From Bacillus sp. NTK034 (lineage in GTDB: Bacteria; Bacillota; Bacilli; Bacillales; Cytobacillaceae), in assembly GCF_017303275.1 (NCBI RefSeq), contig NZ_JAFKOJ010000001.1, positions 310,001-374,000 of the forward strand: 64,000 bases of DNA. Direction: 5' to 3'. The position numbers were made by a program, and so were the translations under genes. Of the stretch, positions 16,134-26,193 are shown piece by piece. Within the stretch, counting starts at the first letter, position 1, and the number at the start of each line of letters is the position of its first letter. Under the pieces are notes generated by a model. That model was not told where the DNA came from. It was given only the letters and a program-made list of their open reading frames with translations, and made no database searches.

Positions 16134-17159
16134 ATGACTCTAAACAGAGATATTTTAATAACAGAGGTGGCATTGCGTGACGGAAGCCATGCAGTAGGAC
16201 ACCAATTTACAGTTGAGCAAGTAACACAAGTGGCCCGTGGATTGGATGAAGCAAATGTCCCTTACATTGAAGTGACCCATGGCGACGGTTTGGGCGGTTC
16301 TTCTTTACAATATGGCTTATCGCTTATGAATGAAATGGAGTTAATTGAAGCAGCTGCGGCTTCGGTTACTAATTCTAAAATTGCTGTTTTGCTATTGCCT
16401 GGAATTGGGACAATGCCGGAGTTAAAAGAAGCAGCCCGTTTAGGCGCAAAGATGGCAAGAATCGCCACCCATGTTACAGAAGCAGATGTTTCACCACAGC
16501 ATATTGCATTGGCAAAAGATTTGGGTATGGAAACGGTAGGATTTTTAATGATGTCCCACATGGCGCCAACAGAAAAGCTTGTTGAACAGGCAAAGCTGAT
16601 GGAAAGCTATGGAGCAGATACAGTATATGTAGTGGATTCTGCAGGTGCCTTGCTGCCGCATCAAGTGACAGAAAGAATTTATGCACTGAAAAACAGCTTA
16701 TCGGTCAATATTGGATTCCACGGCCATAATAACCTTTCTTTAGCAATGGGTAATACTCTTGCTGCTATTGAAGCAGGGGCTACAAGGATTGACGGAAGCA
16801 TTCGCTGTCTAGGCGCAGGAGCAGGAAATACCCAGACTGAAGTGCTTGTTGCTGTTTTAGACCGTCTTGGAATTAAAACTGGTGTGGATATTTATAAAAT
16901 GATGGATATTGCAGAAAACTTGGTAGCGCCAATTTTACAAAAACCCCAAGAAATAACAAAGGATAGCCTGGTTCTTGGCTATGCAGGTGTCTATTCCAGC
17001 TTTTTGCTGCATGCACAGCGGGCAGCAGCAAGATTTGGAATTGATTCACGGGATATATTAATAGAACTTGGAAAGAGAAATGTTGTTGGAGGCCAGGAAG
17101 ATATGATTATTGATGTGGCAGCAGAGATATCAAAGAAAAAACTAGGTGCCGGCGTCTGA
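16134..17159 (+). CDS. praF: 4-hydroxy-2-oxovalerate aldolase
   Basis: A 341-residue TIM-barrel class II aldolase of the DmpG/MhpE type, splitting 4-hydroxy-2-oxovalerate into pyruvate and acetaldehyde. The metal and catalytic residues sit in ALRDGSHAVGHQF and GFHGHNNLSLAMGNT. The communication domain after residue about 270 (LHAQRAAARFGID) contacts the dehydrogenase and allows aldehyde channelling. It is between the acetaldehyde dehydrogenase and the decarboxylase, 15 bases before the latter. Confidence 0.93.
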   Translation: MTLNRDILITEVALRDGSHAVGHQFTVEQVTQVARGLDEANVPYIEVTHGDGLGGSSLQYGLSLMNEMELIEAAAASVTNSKIAVLLLPGIGTMPELKEAARLGAKMARIATHVTEADVSPQHIALAKDLGMETVGFLMMSHMAPTEKLVEQAKLMESYGADTVYVVDSAGALLPHQVTERIYALKNSLSVNIGFHGHNNLSLAMGNTLAAIEAGATRIDGSIRCLGAGAGNTQTEVLVAVLDRLGIKTGVDIYKMMDIAENLVAPILQKPQEITKDSLVLGYAGVYSSFLLHAQRAAARFGIDSRDILIELGKRNVVGGQEDMIIDVAAEISKKKLGAGV

Positions 17160-17174
17160 TAAGGAGGAAATTAA

Positions 17175-17963
17175 ATGCCTAATCAAGAATATAAGGAAAT
17201 TGCTCAATATTTAGTAGCAGCTGAAGTTGAAAAGCGTGAAGTAATTAAGATTACCTCAGAAATCAACCCTAATCTAACAGTTGAGGAAGGTTATCTGGTC
17301 CAACAAGAGCTGGTAAATATCAAGATGTCAGAGGGGAAGAAGATTATAGGCCCTAAGATGGGCTTAACCAGTCAGGCGAAGATGAAACAAATGAATGTGG
17401 ATGAGCCGATATATGGATATGTATTTGATTATATGCTCATTGAAAATGGCGGGGAATTGTCTTTCCATGAGTTGATACATCCTAAAGTAGAGGCTGAAAT
17501 CGCGTTTGTGATCGGTGAAGATATCGAAGGGCCGGGTGTAACAGGTGCCCAAGTGCTTGCAAAGACAGAATATGTGCTGCCGGCTCTGGAAATTATTGAT
17601 AGCCGTTATGAGAACTTTAATTTTACCCTTCCGGATGTAATTGCTGATAATGCTTCAACATCACGTGTCGTATTTGGTACATCATTAAAGAAACCTGATC
17701 AACTGGATCTTGATTTAGTAGGCGCCACACTATCAATCAACGGAGAAATGAAAGATTTGGGAGCAGGTGCAGCAGTTTTAGGTCATCCTGCTAATTCAAT
17801 TGCCATGCTTGCAAATATGCTTTCAAGAAAAGGCGAAAAAGTGCGAAAAGGTGATGTGATTCTCACTGGGGCACTTACTGGGGCAAGTATGCTTGCAGCA
17901 GGCGATTTTGTCAGCGGCAAATTTGATGGTCTTGGCGAAGTGACATTCACAGTAAAAGAGTGA
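17175..17963 (+). CDS. praD: 4-oxalocrotonate decarboxylase
   Basis: A 262-residue paralogue of the hydratase at 14355. It keeps GPKMGLTSQAKM, HPKVEAEIAF and ADNAS, and carries the decarboxylase-type DSRYENFNF and GAGAAVLGHPANS seen in DmpH/XylI. It decarboxylates 2-oxohex-3-enedioate, made by the tautomerase encoded 43 bases downstream, to 2-hydroxypenta-2,4-dienoate. DmpH and DmpE enzymes usually form a complex, and here the two are in one operon. Ribosome site AAGGAGG. Confidence 0.89.
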   Translation: MPNQEYKEIAQYLVAAEVEKREVIKITSEINPNLTVEEGYLVQQELVNIKMSEGKKIIGPKMGLTSQAKMKQMNVDEPIYGYVFDYMLIENGGELSFHELIHPKVEAEIAFVIGEDIEGPGVTGAQVLAKTEYVLPALEIIDSRYENFNFTLPDVIADNASTSRVVFGTSLKKPDQLDLDLVGATLSINGEMKDLGAGAAVLGHPANSIAMLANMLSRKGEKVRKGDVILTGALTGASMLAAGDFVSGKFDGLGEVTFTVKE

Positions 17964-18006
17964 GGAATCCGTCTAACATTTAATATAGAAAGAAGATGAA
18001 AAGAAA

Positions 18007-18192
18007 ATGCCAATTATCAATGTTCAAATCATTGAAGGCAGACCGAAGGAAAAGGTTGCTGAAGTAATTCAGAATATTACAAATGCGGTTTCAGAAACAT
18101 TAGATGCCCCTAAAGAAACAGTAAGAGTGATTGTGACAGAAATCCCTAAAACGCACTGGGGAAAAGCGGGGAAGCCAATGTCAGAAAAATGA
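18007..18192 (+). CDS. praC: 4-oxalocrotonate tautomerase
   Basis: A 61-residue member of the smallest tautomerase family, converting 2-hydroxymuconate to 2-oxohex-3-enedioate. Pro2 (catalytic base after removal of Met) starts PIINVQIIEGR, with Arg11, and a second Arg in ETVRVIVTE near residue 39. Length equals that of the XylH/DmpI type (about 62 residues). It sits between the decarboxylase and the ring-cleavage dioxygenase in the same operon. Confidence 0.93.
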   Translation: MPIINVQIIEGRPKEKVAEVIQNITNAVSETLDAPKETVRVIVTEIPKTHWGKAGKPMSEK

Positions 18193-18251
18193 AAGCTAAT
18201 CGTTTAGTTATCTTTTAGCGTGAAAAAACTTTTTAAAGGAGGATCAGATGA

Positions 18252-19100
18252 ATGACGATTGAGCTATGTATGCTCGTACCCCATGTTCCAAGTATTTGCC
18301 ATGAAGACCAGGTTCCTGACTTCCAGCAGCCAATGGTAACTGCAATGAAGGAATTGGCCAAGGATATTGAACAAATTAAACCGGATGCGATTGTGCTTGT
18401 TTCATGTCACTGGCCGTCGACATTTTTTCACTATGTTGATGGTACACCAATACATAAAGGGATCTTAACAGCAATAGAAGCACCTGACTTAATTAAAGAT
18501 GTTCCCTACTCCTATCCAGGAGATGAAATGCTGGCGAATGAATTGGTGAGTGCTGGAAAAGCTGCCGGCCTGCAAGTGCAGGGCGTAAATGATCCATATT
18601 ATGTATGGGATTATGGGAGTGTGGTACCTCTGAGATACCTTGTTCCAAAAGAGGATATACCAGTCATTAACCTTTCAGTTACATTAGCGGCAAGCATTGA
18701 GGAAACCTATCAATGGGGACAGGTAATTGCAAAGGTTCTGCGTGAAAGCCAAAAGCGGATTGTATTTGTTTCGAGCGGTGCCTTATCTCATAATCTGGTT
18801 AGGGGCAGGCATAACAAGCCGACTATCGCAGAACATGCCCTTGATAAGCAGTTTGTAGAGTTTGTAATGAATAATGACTACAAGTCTGCTTACCAAATGC
18901 TTCCTGAATATGCGAGAATGGCGAAAGTTGAATCGGGTGGACGCCATTTGGCGATGCTTTTCAGCATGCTGCAAGATAATTGTACCCCATCCTATTTGGC
19001 GGATGGACAATCCTCAGGAAGCTGGAATGCACTTATTACCTTTGAAAAAGCAAATGTATCATGTAATGGTGAGACCACAGAACGAGAATATGCAAACTAA
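18252..19100 (+). CDS. praA: Class III extradiol ring-cleavage dioxygenase (LigB fold), probable protocatechuate 2,3-dioxygenase
   Basis: A 282-residue Fe(II) extradiol dioxygenase of the LigB/class III fold. The likely iron-ligand and catalytic His are in MLVPHVPSICHE, VLVSCHWPS and SSGALSHNL. It closes the operon whose other genes process the cleaved ring, so it is the ring-opening enzyme. Protocatechuate 2,3-cleavage is inferred from three things: a PobA-type hydroxylase (makes protocatechuate), an ACMSD-like decarboxylase (needed only if the product keeps a carboxyl), and a complete oxalocrotonate branch. Cleavage of another catechol is possible. Here it is last in the operon; in my recollection of the Paenibacillus pra cluster it is first. 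Confidence 0.72.
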   Translation: MTIELCMLVPHVPSICHEDQVPDFQQPMVTAMKELAKDIEQIKPDAIVLVSCHWPSTFFHYVDGTPIHKGILTAIEAPDLIKDVPYSYPGDEMLANELVSAGKAAGLQVQGVNDPYYVWDYGSVVPLRYLVPKEDIPVINLSVTLAASIEETYQWGQVIAKVLRESQKRIVFVSSGALSHNLVRGRHNKPTIAEHALDKQFVEFVMNNDYKSAYQMLPEYARMAKVESGGRHLAMLFSMLQDNCTPSYLADGQSSGSWNALITFEKANVSCNGETTEREYAN

Positions 19101-19110
19101 TAAAATGATA

Positions 19111-19150
19111 AAGAAGCTGTGTAAATGCAGATTTATACAGCTTCTTTGTG
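19111..19150 (+). terminator. Terminator of the pra operon
   Basis: The long stem AAGAAGCTGT / ACAGCTTCTT with an inner TAAAT/ATTTA extension lies 10 bases after the dioxygenase stop. Only three T follow. It may also serve the convergent LysR gene. Confidence 0.7.
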
Positions 19151-19182
19151 CTTTAATTACGGTTTTGAATCTTTGCTCAATT

Positions 19183-20088
19183 TTAAAATTTATTTAGGAT
19201 ATGATGGCTGTTCTTGTTGAATGTTTCCAGGAAGCGTTTGGCGATCTGTGATAAATAACCGTTTTTCAGCCAAATAGCATAAGTTCCTGTGGTAAGGCGG
19301 CAATCATTAATTGAAAGAACTTTAAGATTATCTCGGGAGTAAGATGCTGAAGCTGATAAGGGAAGAATAACTGCACCGGCCCCTGACTCAACTAATGATA
19401 ATAGGATGGTGGTATTTGGAGACTCTGCAACAATTTTTGGCTTTAATCCCCTTTTGGTGAATTCTTCAAGAAGCATTTCATAAATACCTTCTCCGTTTAC
19501 TCGATGCAAAGCTACTAAAGGCAAAACAGAGAGTTCTTCCATAGTCACAGAATTCGTATTACTGCCAACTGCCCACTCTTTAGGAAGTATGCAAACAAAG
19601 GGCTCTTCCTCGATTGAGATATATGAGAAATTTTTCTTTTCGATTGGGGAACGAACGATTGCAAGCTCAATTTGCCGGTCAAGAATGTAATCAGATAAAC
19701 GAAATGGATCGCCTTCCCATATTTTAAAAGTGATGTGAGGATAATATGCTTGAAAGTGGTGTATTCGTTCCGGCAGATGGCATATACAAGAAATAGCTGT
19801 ACCGATATTGAGAGTTCCGCGCAATCCTCCTCCTGCTTCTTTTACTTCAGTGATAATATCATCGAAGTTATATAAATGCTTTTTCCCTTTTTTATATAGA
19901 ATTTCTCCGGCTTCAGTTAATTCAAGTGTTCTTCCATTACGAATAAGCAATTTTGTTCCAAGCTCTTTTTCTAAATTTATTAACTGCTGGCTCAGGGGAG
20001 GCTGCGCCATATTCAACTTTTTCGCTGCAAGGGTAATTTGTCCTTCTTCTACAATTGTAATGAAATATTTGAGCTGCCTTAAATCCAT
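19183..20088 (-). CDS. LysR-family transcription regulator
   Basis: A 301-residue LysR protein: N-terminal winged helix (residues 1-60, with AAKKLNMAQPPLSQQLINLEKELG) and a two-lobe effector domain. It is divergent from the ThDP-enzyme gene, with 159 bases between starts, and is convergent with the pra operon. It probably activates the ThDP enzyme and the DctP gene behind it. A perfect 14-bp palindrome at 20107-20120, 19 bases upstream of its own start, is the likely operator. The effector is unknown. Confidence 0.9.
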   Translation of the reverse strand: MDLRQLKYFITIVEEGQITLAAKKLNMAQPPLSQQLINLEKELGTKLLIRNGRTLELTEAGEILYKKGKKHLYNFDDIITEVKEAGGGLRGTLNIGTAISCICHLPERIHHFQAYYPHITFKIWEGDPFRLSDYILDRQIELAIVRSPIEKKNFSYISIEEEPFVCILPKEWAVGSNTNSVTMEELSVLPLVALHRVNGEGIYEMLLEEFTKRGLKPKIVAESPNTTILLSLVESGAGAVILPLSASASYSRDNLKVLSINDCRLTTGTYAIWLKNGYLSQIAKRFLETFNKNSHHILNKF

Positions 20089-20106
20089 ACAAACCGGCTC
20101 CTTGTC

Positions 20107-20120
20107 TTAAGTATACTTAA
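20107..20120. promoter_or_regulatory. Perfect palindrome, likely LysR operator
   Basis: TTAAGTATACTTAA is a perfect 14-bp palindrome in the LysR/ThDP intergenic region, followed by a partial repeat AAGTATATAA. It is close to the LysR start, as expected for autorepression and divergent activation. Confidence 0.5.
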
Positions 20121-20193
20121 AAAGTATATAAATATTAGAAAATTAATATTTTTCATATATTTTACCATGTGATAGGATTTAATTAAACAGTTA

Positions 20194-20207
20194 TGTAAGC
20201 GCTTAAA
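20194..20207 (+). promoter_or_regulatory. cre-like site upstream of the ThDP enzyme
   Basis: TGTAAGCGCTTAAA differs from the cre consensus at one position and has the central CGCTT palindrome. It lies 40 bases upstream of the start codon. Confidence 0.6.
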
Positions 20208-20247
20208 AATGGTTTAGGCAAAAACGATTACGATAGGAGGAGAGAAT

Positions 20248-22023
20248 GTGAGTGTTCAGGAAGTGAAAAAAGAAACAAGCATAGCTTCAAACTATAAGAC
20301 AATATATACAACAGCTGACGCAATGCTGGAAACTTTACAGGAAAATGGGGTGAAATATATTTTTGCCAATTTGGGAAGTGACCATCCCGCCATCATTGAA
20401 AGCTTTGCCAAAGCTAAATTAGAAGATAAGGATACACCTCAAATTATTACTTGTCCTCACGAATTTGTTGCTATGAGTGCTGCACATGGATATGCCATGC
20501 TTACTGGAGAGCCGCAGGCTGTTATTGTTCATGTTGACTGTGGGACACAGAACTTGGGCGGGGCTATACATAATGCTGCAAAGGCAAGAATCCCAATTCT
20601 GATATTTGCTGGAACATCACCAGCTACACAGGAGGGGGAATTAAAGGGAAGCCGAAATGAGTATATTCATTGGCTGCAGGATTCGTTTGATCAAAGGGGA
20701 ATCGTAAGAGGATATGCGAAATACGACAATGAAATACGAACTGGCAAAAATATCAAACAAGTGGTAACTCGGTCAATTCAAATTGCTAAGAGTGATCCTA
20801 AAGGGCCTGCATACTTAATGGCTGCGCGTGAAGTAATGGAAGAAGAAATTGACCCTTATGAAATTGATCATAATAGATGGGGGTGCATATCTCCTTCTGC
20901 CATACCAGATGATAGAATACAGGAAATAGCAGGCCGATTGCTGAAAGCAGCAAAACCTTTAATTGTTACTTCATACGCAGGGAGGAACCAGAGAAGTGTA
21001 CAACAGTTAATTAAGTTATCTGAAAGACTGGCAATACCTGTACTTGAATCAGTGCCCAGCTATATGAATTTCCCATCTGATCATCCGATGCATATAGGTT
21101 ATACATGGAATGAACCACATCAGAATAAACATTTGGAAGACGCCGACTTTATTCTTGTAGTAGACAGCGATGTTCCATGGATTCCATATAAAAATAAACC
21201 CTCTGAGAATTCCGAAATTATAATCATTGACATAGACCCTTTAAAGGAAAAAATCCCGCTTTGGTATATCCCGGCGGAAGGATTCTTTAAAGCAGATTCC
21301 TTCATTGCCCTCTCACAAATTAATTCCTACATTAATAAGCATCAGAGATTAATAGATGAATCGTCCGTTTCAAATAGATATACAGCCATTTCAAGGATTC
21401 ACAAAGCACAAAGACTTGAATGGGAGGCAATGGAGTATCCCGGCGAGGAATCAGCCATTACACCACAAATGCTGACAGGCTGTTTAAGGGAGGTTCTCAA
21501 TGATGAAGACATAGTCATTAGTGAGGCCATAACAAATTTCTCAACAGTTACAAGACATCTGCCAAGGAATAAGCCGGGTACTTACTTTAGCCCAGGAGCA
21601 AGCTCCTTAGGCTGGAGCGGGGGAGCTGCATTTGGTGCAAAGCTGGCCGCACCAGATAAGCTTGTTGTTGCATTGACAGGTGATGGAAGTTTTATGTTCA
21701 GTAATCCAACTCCTTTGCACTGGATGTCAGGAAAATATGAAACTCCTTTCTTAACGATTATTTACAACAATGAGGGCTGGACAGCACCAAAACTTTCTAC
21801 ATTAGGAGTGCATCCAAATGGAATCGCTCAACAAACAGATGAATTTTTTGTTAAATTCAATCCAGCGGCGAGGTACGCTGATATCGCTAAATCTGCTGGC
21901 GGGACATTCGCCTTTATTGTTGAAAAGCCAAAAGAACTAAAAGATACCCTGTTAAAAGCTATTCATGCCGTCAAACATGAAGGCAAGTCAGCGGTAGTGG
22001 ATGTCAGGCTGCCGCAAGGCTAA
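20248..22023 (+). CDS. Thiamine diphosphate-dependent enzyme (acetolactate synthase / benzoylformate decarboxylase superfamily)
   Basis: A 591-residue ThDP enzyme with the full three-domain layout: the Pyr domain with catalytic Glu72 in CPHEFVAMSAAHGYA, the central domain, and the PP domain with the ThDP/Mg motif TGDGSFMF ... YNNEGW. No FAD or lyase-specific signature identifies its substrate. In this island a plausible role is decarboxylation of an aroylformate (for example 4-hydroxybenzoylformate) to the aldehyde, which the dehydrogenase at 9232 would oxidise; that is inference. The start is GTG with AGGAGGAGAG upstream. A LysR gene is divergent and an orphan TRAP binding protein follows by 120 bases, probably in the same operon. 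Confidence 0.8.
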   Translation: MSVQEVKKETSIASNYKTIYTTADAMLETLQENGVKYIFANLGSDHPAIIESFAKAKLEDKDTPQIITCPHEFVAMSAAHGYAMLTGEPQAVIVHVDCGTQNLGGAIHNAAKARIPILIFAGTSPATQEGELKGSRNEYIHWLQDSFDQRGIVRGYAKYDNEIRTGKNIKQVVTRSIQIAKSDPKGPAYLMAAREVMEEEIDPYEIDHNRWGCISPSAIPDDRIQEIAGRLLKAAKPLIVTSYAGRNQRSVQQLIKLSERLAIPVLESVPSYMNFPSDHPMHIGYTWNEPHQNKHLEDADFILVVDSDVPWIPYKNKPSENSEIIIIDIDPLKEKIPLWYIPAEGFFKADSFIALSQINSYINKHQRLIDESSVSNRYTAISRIHKAQRLEWEAMEYPGEESAITPQMLTGCLREVLNDEDIVISEAITNFSTVTRHLPRNKPGTYFSPGASSLGWSGGAAFGAKLAAPDKLVVALTGDGSFMFSNPTPLHWMSGKYETPFLTIIYNNEGWTAPKLSTLGVHPNGIAQQTDEFFVKFNPAARYADIAKSAGGTFAFIVEKPKELKDTLLKAIHAVKHEGKSAVVDVRLPQG

Positions 22024-22143
22024 AATTTCAAAGAAAATGGTGAATAGGCTCATTCCAATGAAGCACAAATCGAGAATTGCTTAACATCATTCTAAAAAAA
22101 TCAGAAAATCTTAAACTGCCAAAAGAAAAAGGGGTGTAACGCA

Positions 22144-23202
22144 GTGGGAAAGAATCAGCAATTTATTAGACGTATTGGCATTTTGGGAGTTGCAAGTTTA
22201 ATGGCTTTTGCTTTAACAGCATGTAGCGGCTCTTCCAATAATACCGCAGCGAAAGGTGAAAAAACTGTTGATCTGGCTGTGTCCAGCTTTATGCCAGGCC
22301 AGCATCCGCAGCATTCGGATGTTATTGAGCCTTTTTTGAGAGAGGTTGAAAAAGCAACTGAAGGAAGAGTCAAAGGGACTATTTATTCCGGGAGTGCCCT
22401 GGGAAAAGCAAATGAACAATATGACTTGGCGGTTACAGGTACGGCAGCTATGTCAATGGCACTGCATGCCAATACTCCTGGGAAGTTCCCTTTAACAGGT
22501 GTCACAGAACTGCCGTTTATGGGGGAAAATGCGGAAGACGGTACCCGTATTTTCTGGTCATTGTATGAAAAATTCCCTGAAATAGCTGAAGAACATGCAG
22601 AGACTAAAGTCGCCTGGTTATTTAAGAATGATGCAGCCCAAATTTTCACTACGAAAAAACCTATAAAGAAAATGGAAGATTTAAATGGATTGAAGATTCG
22701 AACCCCTTCTCCTGCTGGAACAGCTATTCTTGAGACGTTTGGAGCTACCCCTGTATCCATTCCTATGGATGGTGTATATGAAGCCATGCAGAAAGGAGTC
22801 GTTGACGGAGCTTTAGCTCCTGCATCGGTGATAACAAACTTCCAATTGTCTGATGTCACAAAGTATATAACCAAAGGGGATTTCTATACGAGCAGCTTAT
22901 TCATGGTTATGAACTCCAAAACCTGGGAAAACATATCCCCTGAGGATCAAAAAGCTATAGAGAATCTAATGGGGGAATCAGTGGCTATGAAAGCTGGTGC
23001 TGTGTATGATGAAGACGGTGATCTGGGCTGGAAGCAAGCGGAGGAAGCCGGAATAGAAGTTTATGAGCTATCTGATGATGAAAAAGCAGAATGGGAAAAA
23101 GCCCTGCAGCCTGTTTATAGTAAGTGGATTGATGAAATGAAAGCCAAAGGGCTTCCTGGCAAGGAGATCTATGATGAAGCTGTCCGTTTGAAAAATCAAT
23201 GA
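22144..23202 (+). CDS. TRAP transporter solute-binding lipoprotein (DctP family), orphan
   Basis: A 352-residue extracytoplasmic binding lipoprotein: signal peptide with lipobox LTAC (Cys near residue 27), then a DctP fold, including GLKIRTPSPAGTAI with the conserved Arg that binds a carboxylate, and YEAMQKGVVDGA. No DctQ or DctM is beside it. A complete DctPQM set lies 3.3 kb downstream, so it may deliver a second acid ligand to those membrane subunits. The start is GTG. It follows the ThDP enzyme, hinting that its ligand is that enzyme's substrate. Confidence 0.88.
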   Translation: MGKNQQFIRRIGILGVASLMAFALTACSGSSNNTAAKGEKTVDLAVSSFMPGQHPQHSDVIEPFLREVEKATEGRVKGTIYSGSALGKANEQYDLAVTGTAAMSMALHANTPGKFPLTGVTELPFMGENAEDGTRIFWSLYEKFPEIAEEHAETKVAWLFKNDAAQIFTTKKPIKKMEDLNGLKIRTPSPAGTAILETFGATPVSIPMDGVYEAMQKGVVDGALAPASVITNFQLSDVTKYITKGDFYTSSLFMVMNSKTWENISPEDQKAIENLMGESVAMKAGAVYDEDGDLGWKQAEEAGIEVYELSDDEKAEWEKALQPVYSKWIDEMKAKGLPGKEIYDEAVRLKNQ

Positions 23203-23213
23203 TCACATAATTA

Positions 23214-23246
23214 ATGCGCCTGTCCCCAAAGGGACGGGCGCATTTA
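23214..23246. terminator. Intrinsic terminator between convergent genes
   Basis: The strong stem ATGCGCC-GTCCC / GGGAC-GGGCGCAT is followed by TTATATTTT. It serves DctP on the plus strand and probably the IclR pair on the minus strand. Confidence 0.8.
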
Positions 23247-23254
23247 TATTTTAG

Positions 23255-24034
23255 TCAAATACATAAGTTGCGATTTATTATTTTTTCAGAAAGTTCATTT
23301 GCAGCCCTCTTTACTATCTTCGCCAGCTCAGGGGCACTTTGATGATTGATTCTCGAGGAGGGACCTGCAATGCTTATTGAATAGGAGGCCATTCCTGGTT
23401 GAGAAAACACAGGAGAGGCAATAGATGATACACCCTTATGCATTTCTTCCCTGCTAAAAGCATAGCCGTTTTTTTTAATCAGAGAAAGTAGGAATTTTAG
23501 TTTTTGTGGATTAGTAACCGTGTAATCAGTTAACTTTGGCAGTCCTTTTTCAATTACTCCCTTAATCACTTCCTCAGGCTGGAAAGCTAGTATTGCTTGT
23601 CCTGAACTTGTACAGTGGATGTAGTTTCGCTTGCCAGCATGTGAAAGGAGGTGTACATAGTTTACAGCATCCATTTTTTGTAAGTAGATGACTCTATTAT
23701 CTGTCAAGGTAGACAAATGTGCGGTTTCACCTGTCTCTTGAACTAATCTCTTCAGAATGTCAGGTGAACATTTACAGATATCATATTGGGACAGAATTGT
23801 CGTTCCTTTTGCTAAAATAGAGGATCCGAGCCGGAAGTTTTTAGATACAGGATCTCTCGCAAGGAAGCCTTCTTGCATTAGTGTAAATGTCAATCGATAA
23901 ATGGTGCTGTTTCCAACGCCTAACTTTTCGCTAAGTTCGCTTAAACTTAGTTCTGGCTCCTCCATTGTGAAGAGATTTAATAGTCTTAATGCATTCCTTA
24001 GTGAGGAAACTCTCCCAGCTGGCAAATTCTCCAT
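23255..24034 (-). CDS. IclR-family transcription regulator (second of three)
   Basis: A 259-residue regulator: winged helix at residues about 10-70 (GVGNSTIYRLTFTLMQEGF) and IclR effector domain with ETAHLSTLTDNRVIYLQKMD and YIHCTSSGQAILA. Its start is 17 bases downstream of the preceding IclR gene, so the two form a tandem operon divergent from pobA. Tandem IclR paralogues beside an aromatic hydroxylase may form hetero-oligomers or sense different ligands. Ribosome site GGGGGAG. Confidence 0.88.
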   Translation of the reverse strand: MENLPAGRVSSLRNALRLLNLFTMEEPELSLSELSEKLGVGNSTIYRLTFTLMQEGFLARDPVSKNFRLGSSILAKGTTILSQYDICKCSPDILKRLVQETGETAHLSTLTDNRVIYLQKMDAVNYVHLLSHAGKRNYIHCTSSGQAILAFQPEEVIKGVIEKGLPKLTDYTVTNPQKLKFLLSLIKKNGYAFSREEMHKGVSSIASPVFSQPGMASYSISIAGPSSRINHQSAPELAKIVKRAANELSEKIINRNLCI

Positions 24035-24051
24035 TTAATCTCCCCCTTACT

Positions 24052-24840
24052 TTAAATATCAATAAAAACTGATTCAAGATACCCTAATCTTTTTGAAATA
24101 GCCTCTGCTGTTTTGGTGATTTCCGATACGATTTCCATCATTTTGCTTTCCGAAATTCTTTGTCTTGGGCCGGCTGCACTAACTGCAGCAATGACCTTAC
24201 CGGTATAATCTTTGACAGGTGCAGCAATACTGACTGCATCTGTATGAAGTACATCTATACAAATTGCAAACCCTTTTTCTTTTATGTAATGAATCTCTTG
24301 TAAAAGTTCTTCCTGGTTAGTAAAACTGTTCGGTCCCATCTTCGGAAGCCCATTGCCAATCACCTCTATCGTTTTCTCCATAGGCTGGTGAGCTAACAAC
24401 ACCAGTCCAGAACTCGTGCATACGGCAGGATTGTCTTTGCCTATGTATGAAAGGAGCCTGACTGGGTGTTTACATTCAGTTTTTAGTAAATATATGATTC
24501 TGTCACCTTCCAATACGGAGATGTGAGCTGTTTCTCCTATTCTATTTACCAGTGAGTTTAATGGCTCTGCCGCTTCCCGATGTATTTCCAAATGAGTAGT
24601 CAGGACGCCAGCTAAACATAAAAGGGTTAATCCAAGGCGGTATTGTTTTCCGTATTTTTCCAAATAACCTTCCTCTGTCAAATCTGCAACTAAGCGGCTA
24701 ACAGAACTTTTGGGTACATTTAGCTCGCGTGAGATTTCTGTTATCCCCCATAGAGGCTTATCTTTTGTAAACAATTTGATAATGGAAAGTCCGTTTTGGA
24801 CTGATTGTAATAACGATTTACTGGTAGCCAAACAAACCAC
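24052..24840 (-). CDS. IclR-family transcription regulator (third), divergent from pobA
   Basis: A 262-residue regulator with winged helix (LNVPKSSVSRLVADLTEEGY) and effector domain with ETAHISVLEGDRIIYLLKTE and AVCTSSGLVLLA. It is closer in motif style to the regulator at 11830 than to its neighbour. Its start is uncertain: GTG 24840 overlaps its own ribosome site, and a TTG three codons later (24831) is better spaced from GGAGTGG. It lies back-to-back with pobA, and the variant box TTCCATATAGAAGAA lies between them, so it is the likely regulator of pobA (PobR-like by position). Confidence 0.88.
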   Translation of the reverse strand: MVCLATSKSLLQSVQNGLSIIKLFTKDKPLWGITEISRELNVPKSSVSRLVADLTEEGYLEKYGKQYRLGLTLLCLAGVLTTHLEIHREAAEPLNSLVNRIGETAHISVLEGDRIIYLLKTECKHPVRLLSYIGKDNPAVCTSSGLVLLAHQPMEKTIEVIGNGLPKMGPNSFTNQEELLQEIHYIKEKGFAICIDVLHTDAVSIAAPVKDYTGKVIAAVSAAGPRQRISESKMMEIVSEITKTAEAISKRLGYLESVFIDI

Positions 24841-24859
24841 TCCAAAAAATTCATACTTG

Positions 24860-24911
24860 TTCCATATAGAAGAAAAAGTTTCTTCTATTCAGAATATTCA
24901 TATTATAACAT
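24860..24911 (+). promoter_or_regulatory. pobA promoter with variant operator box
   Basis: Box TTCCATATAGAAGAA (24860-24874), 8 nt, -35 TTCTAT (24883-24888), 17 nt, -10 TAACAT (24906-24911). The geometry is identical to the pra promoter while the box differs at 4 of 15 positions in matching half-sites, as expected for a paralogous IclR regulator. Confidence 0.7.
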
Positions 24912-24916
24912 GGTGT

Positions 24917-24930
24917 TGAAAGCGTTAACA
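24917..24930 (+). promoter_or_regulatory. cre site in the pobA leader
   Basis: TGAAAGCGTTAACA matches the cre consensus TGWAANCGNTNWCA at every position. It starts 5 bases after the -10, so CcpA would block initiation or early elongation. Confidence 0.8.
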
Positions 24931-24935
24931 TATAA

Positions 24936-26180
<1,245 letters not shown>

Positions 26181-26193
26181 TTATTTCTTTGCA

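Noticed and set aside
18874..19197. A 107-codon frame overlapping the end of the dioxygenase gene and the terminator
   Set aside because: It runs through the strong terminator hairpin in a different frame from the dioxygenase and has no ribosome site.
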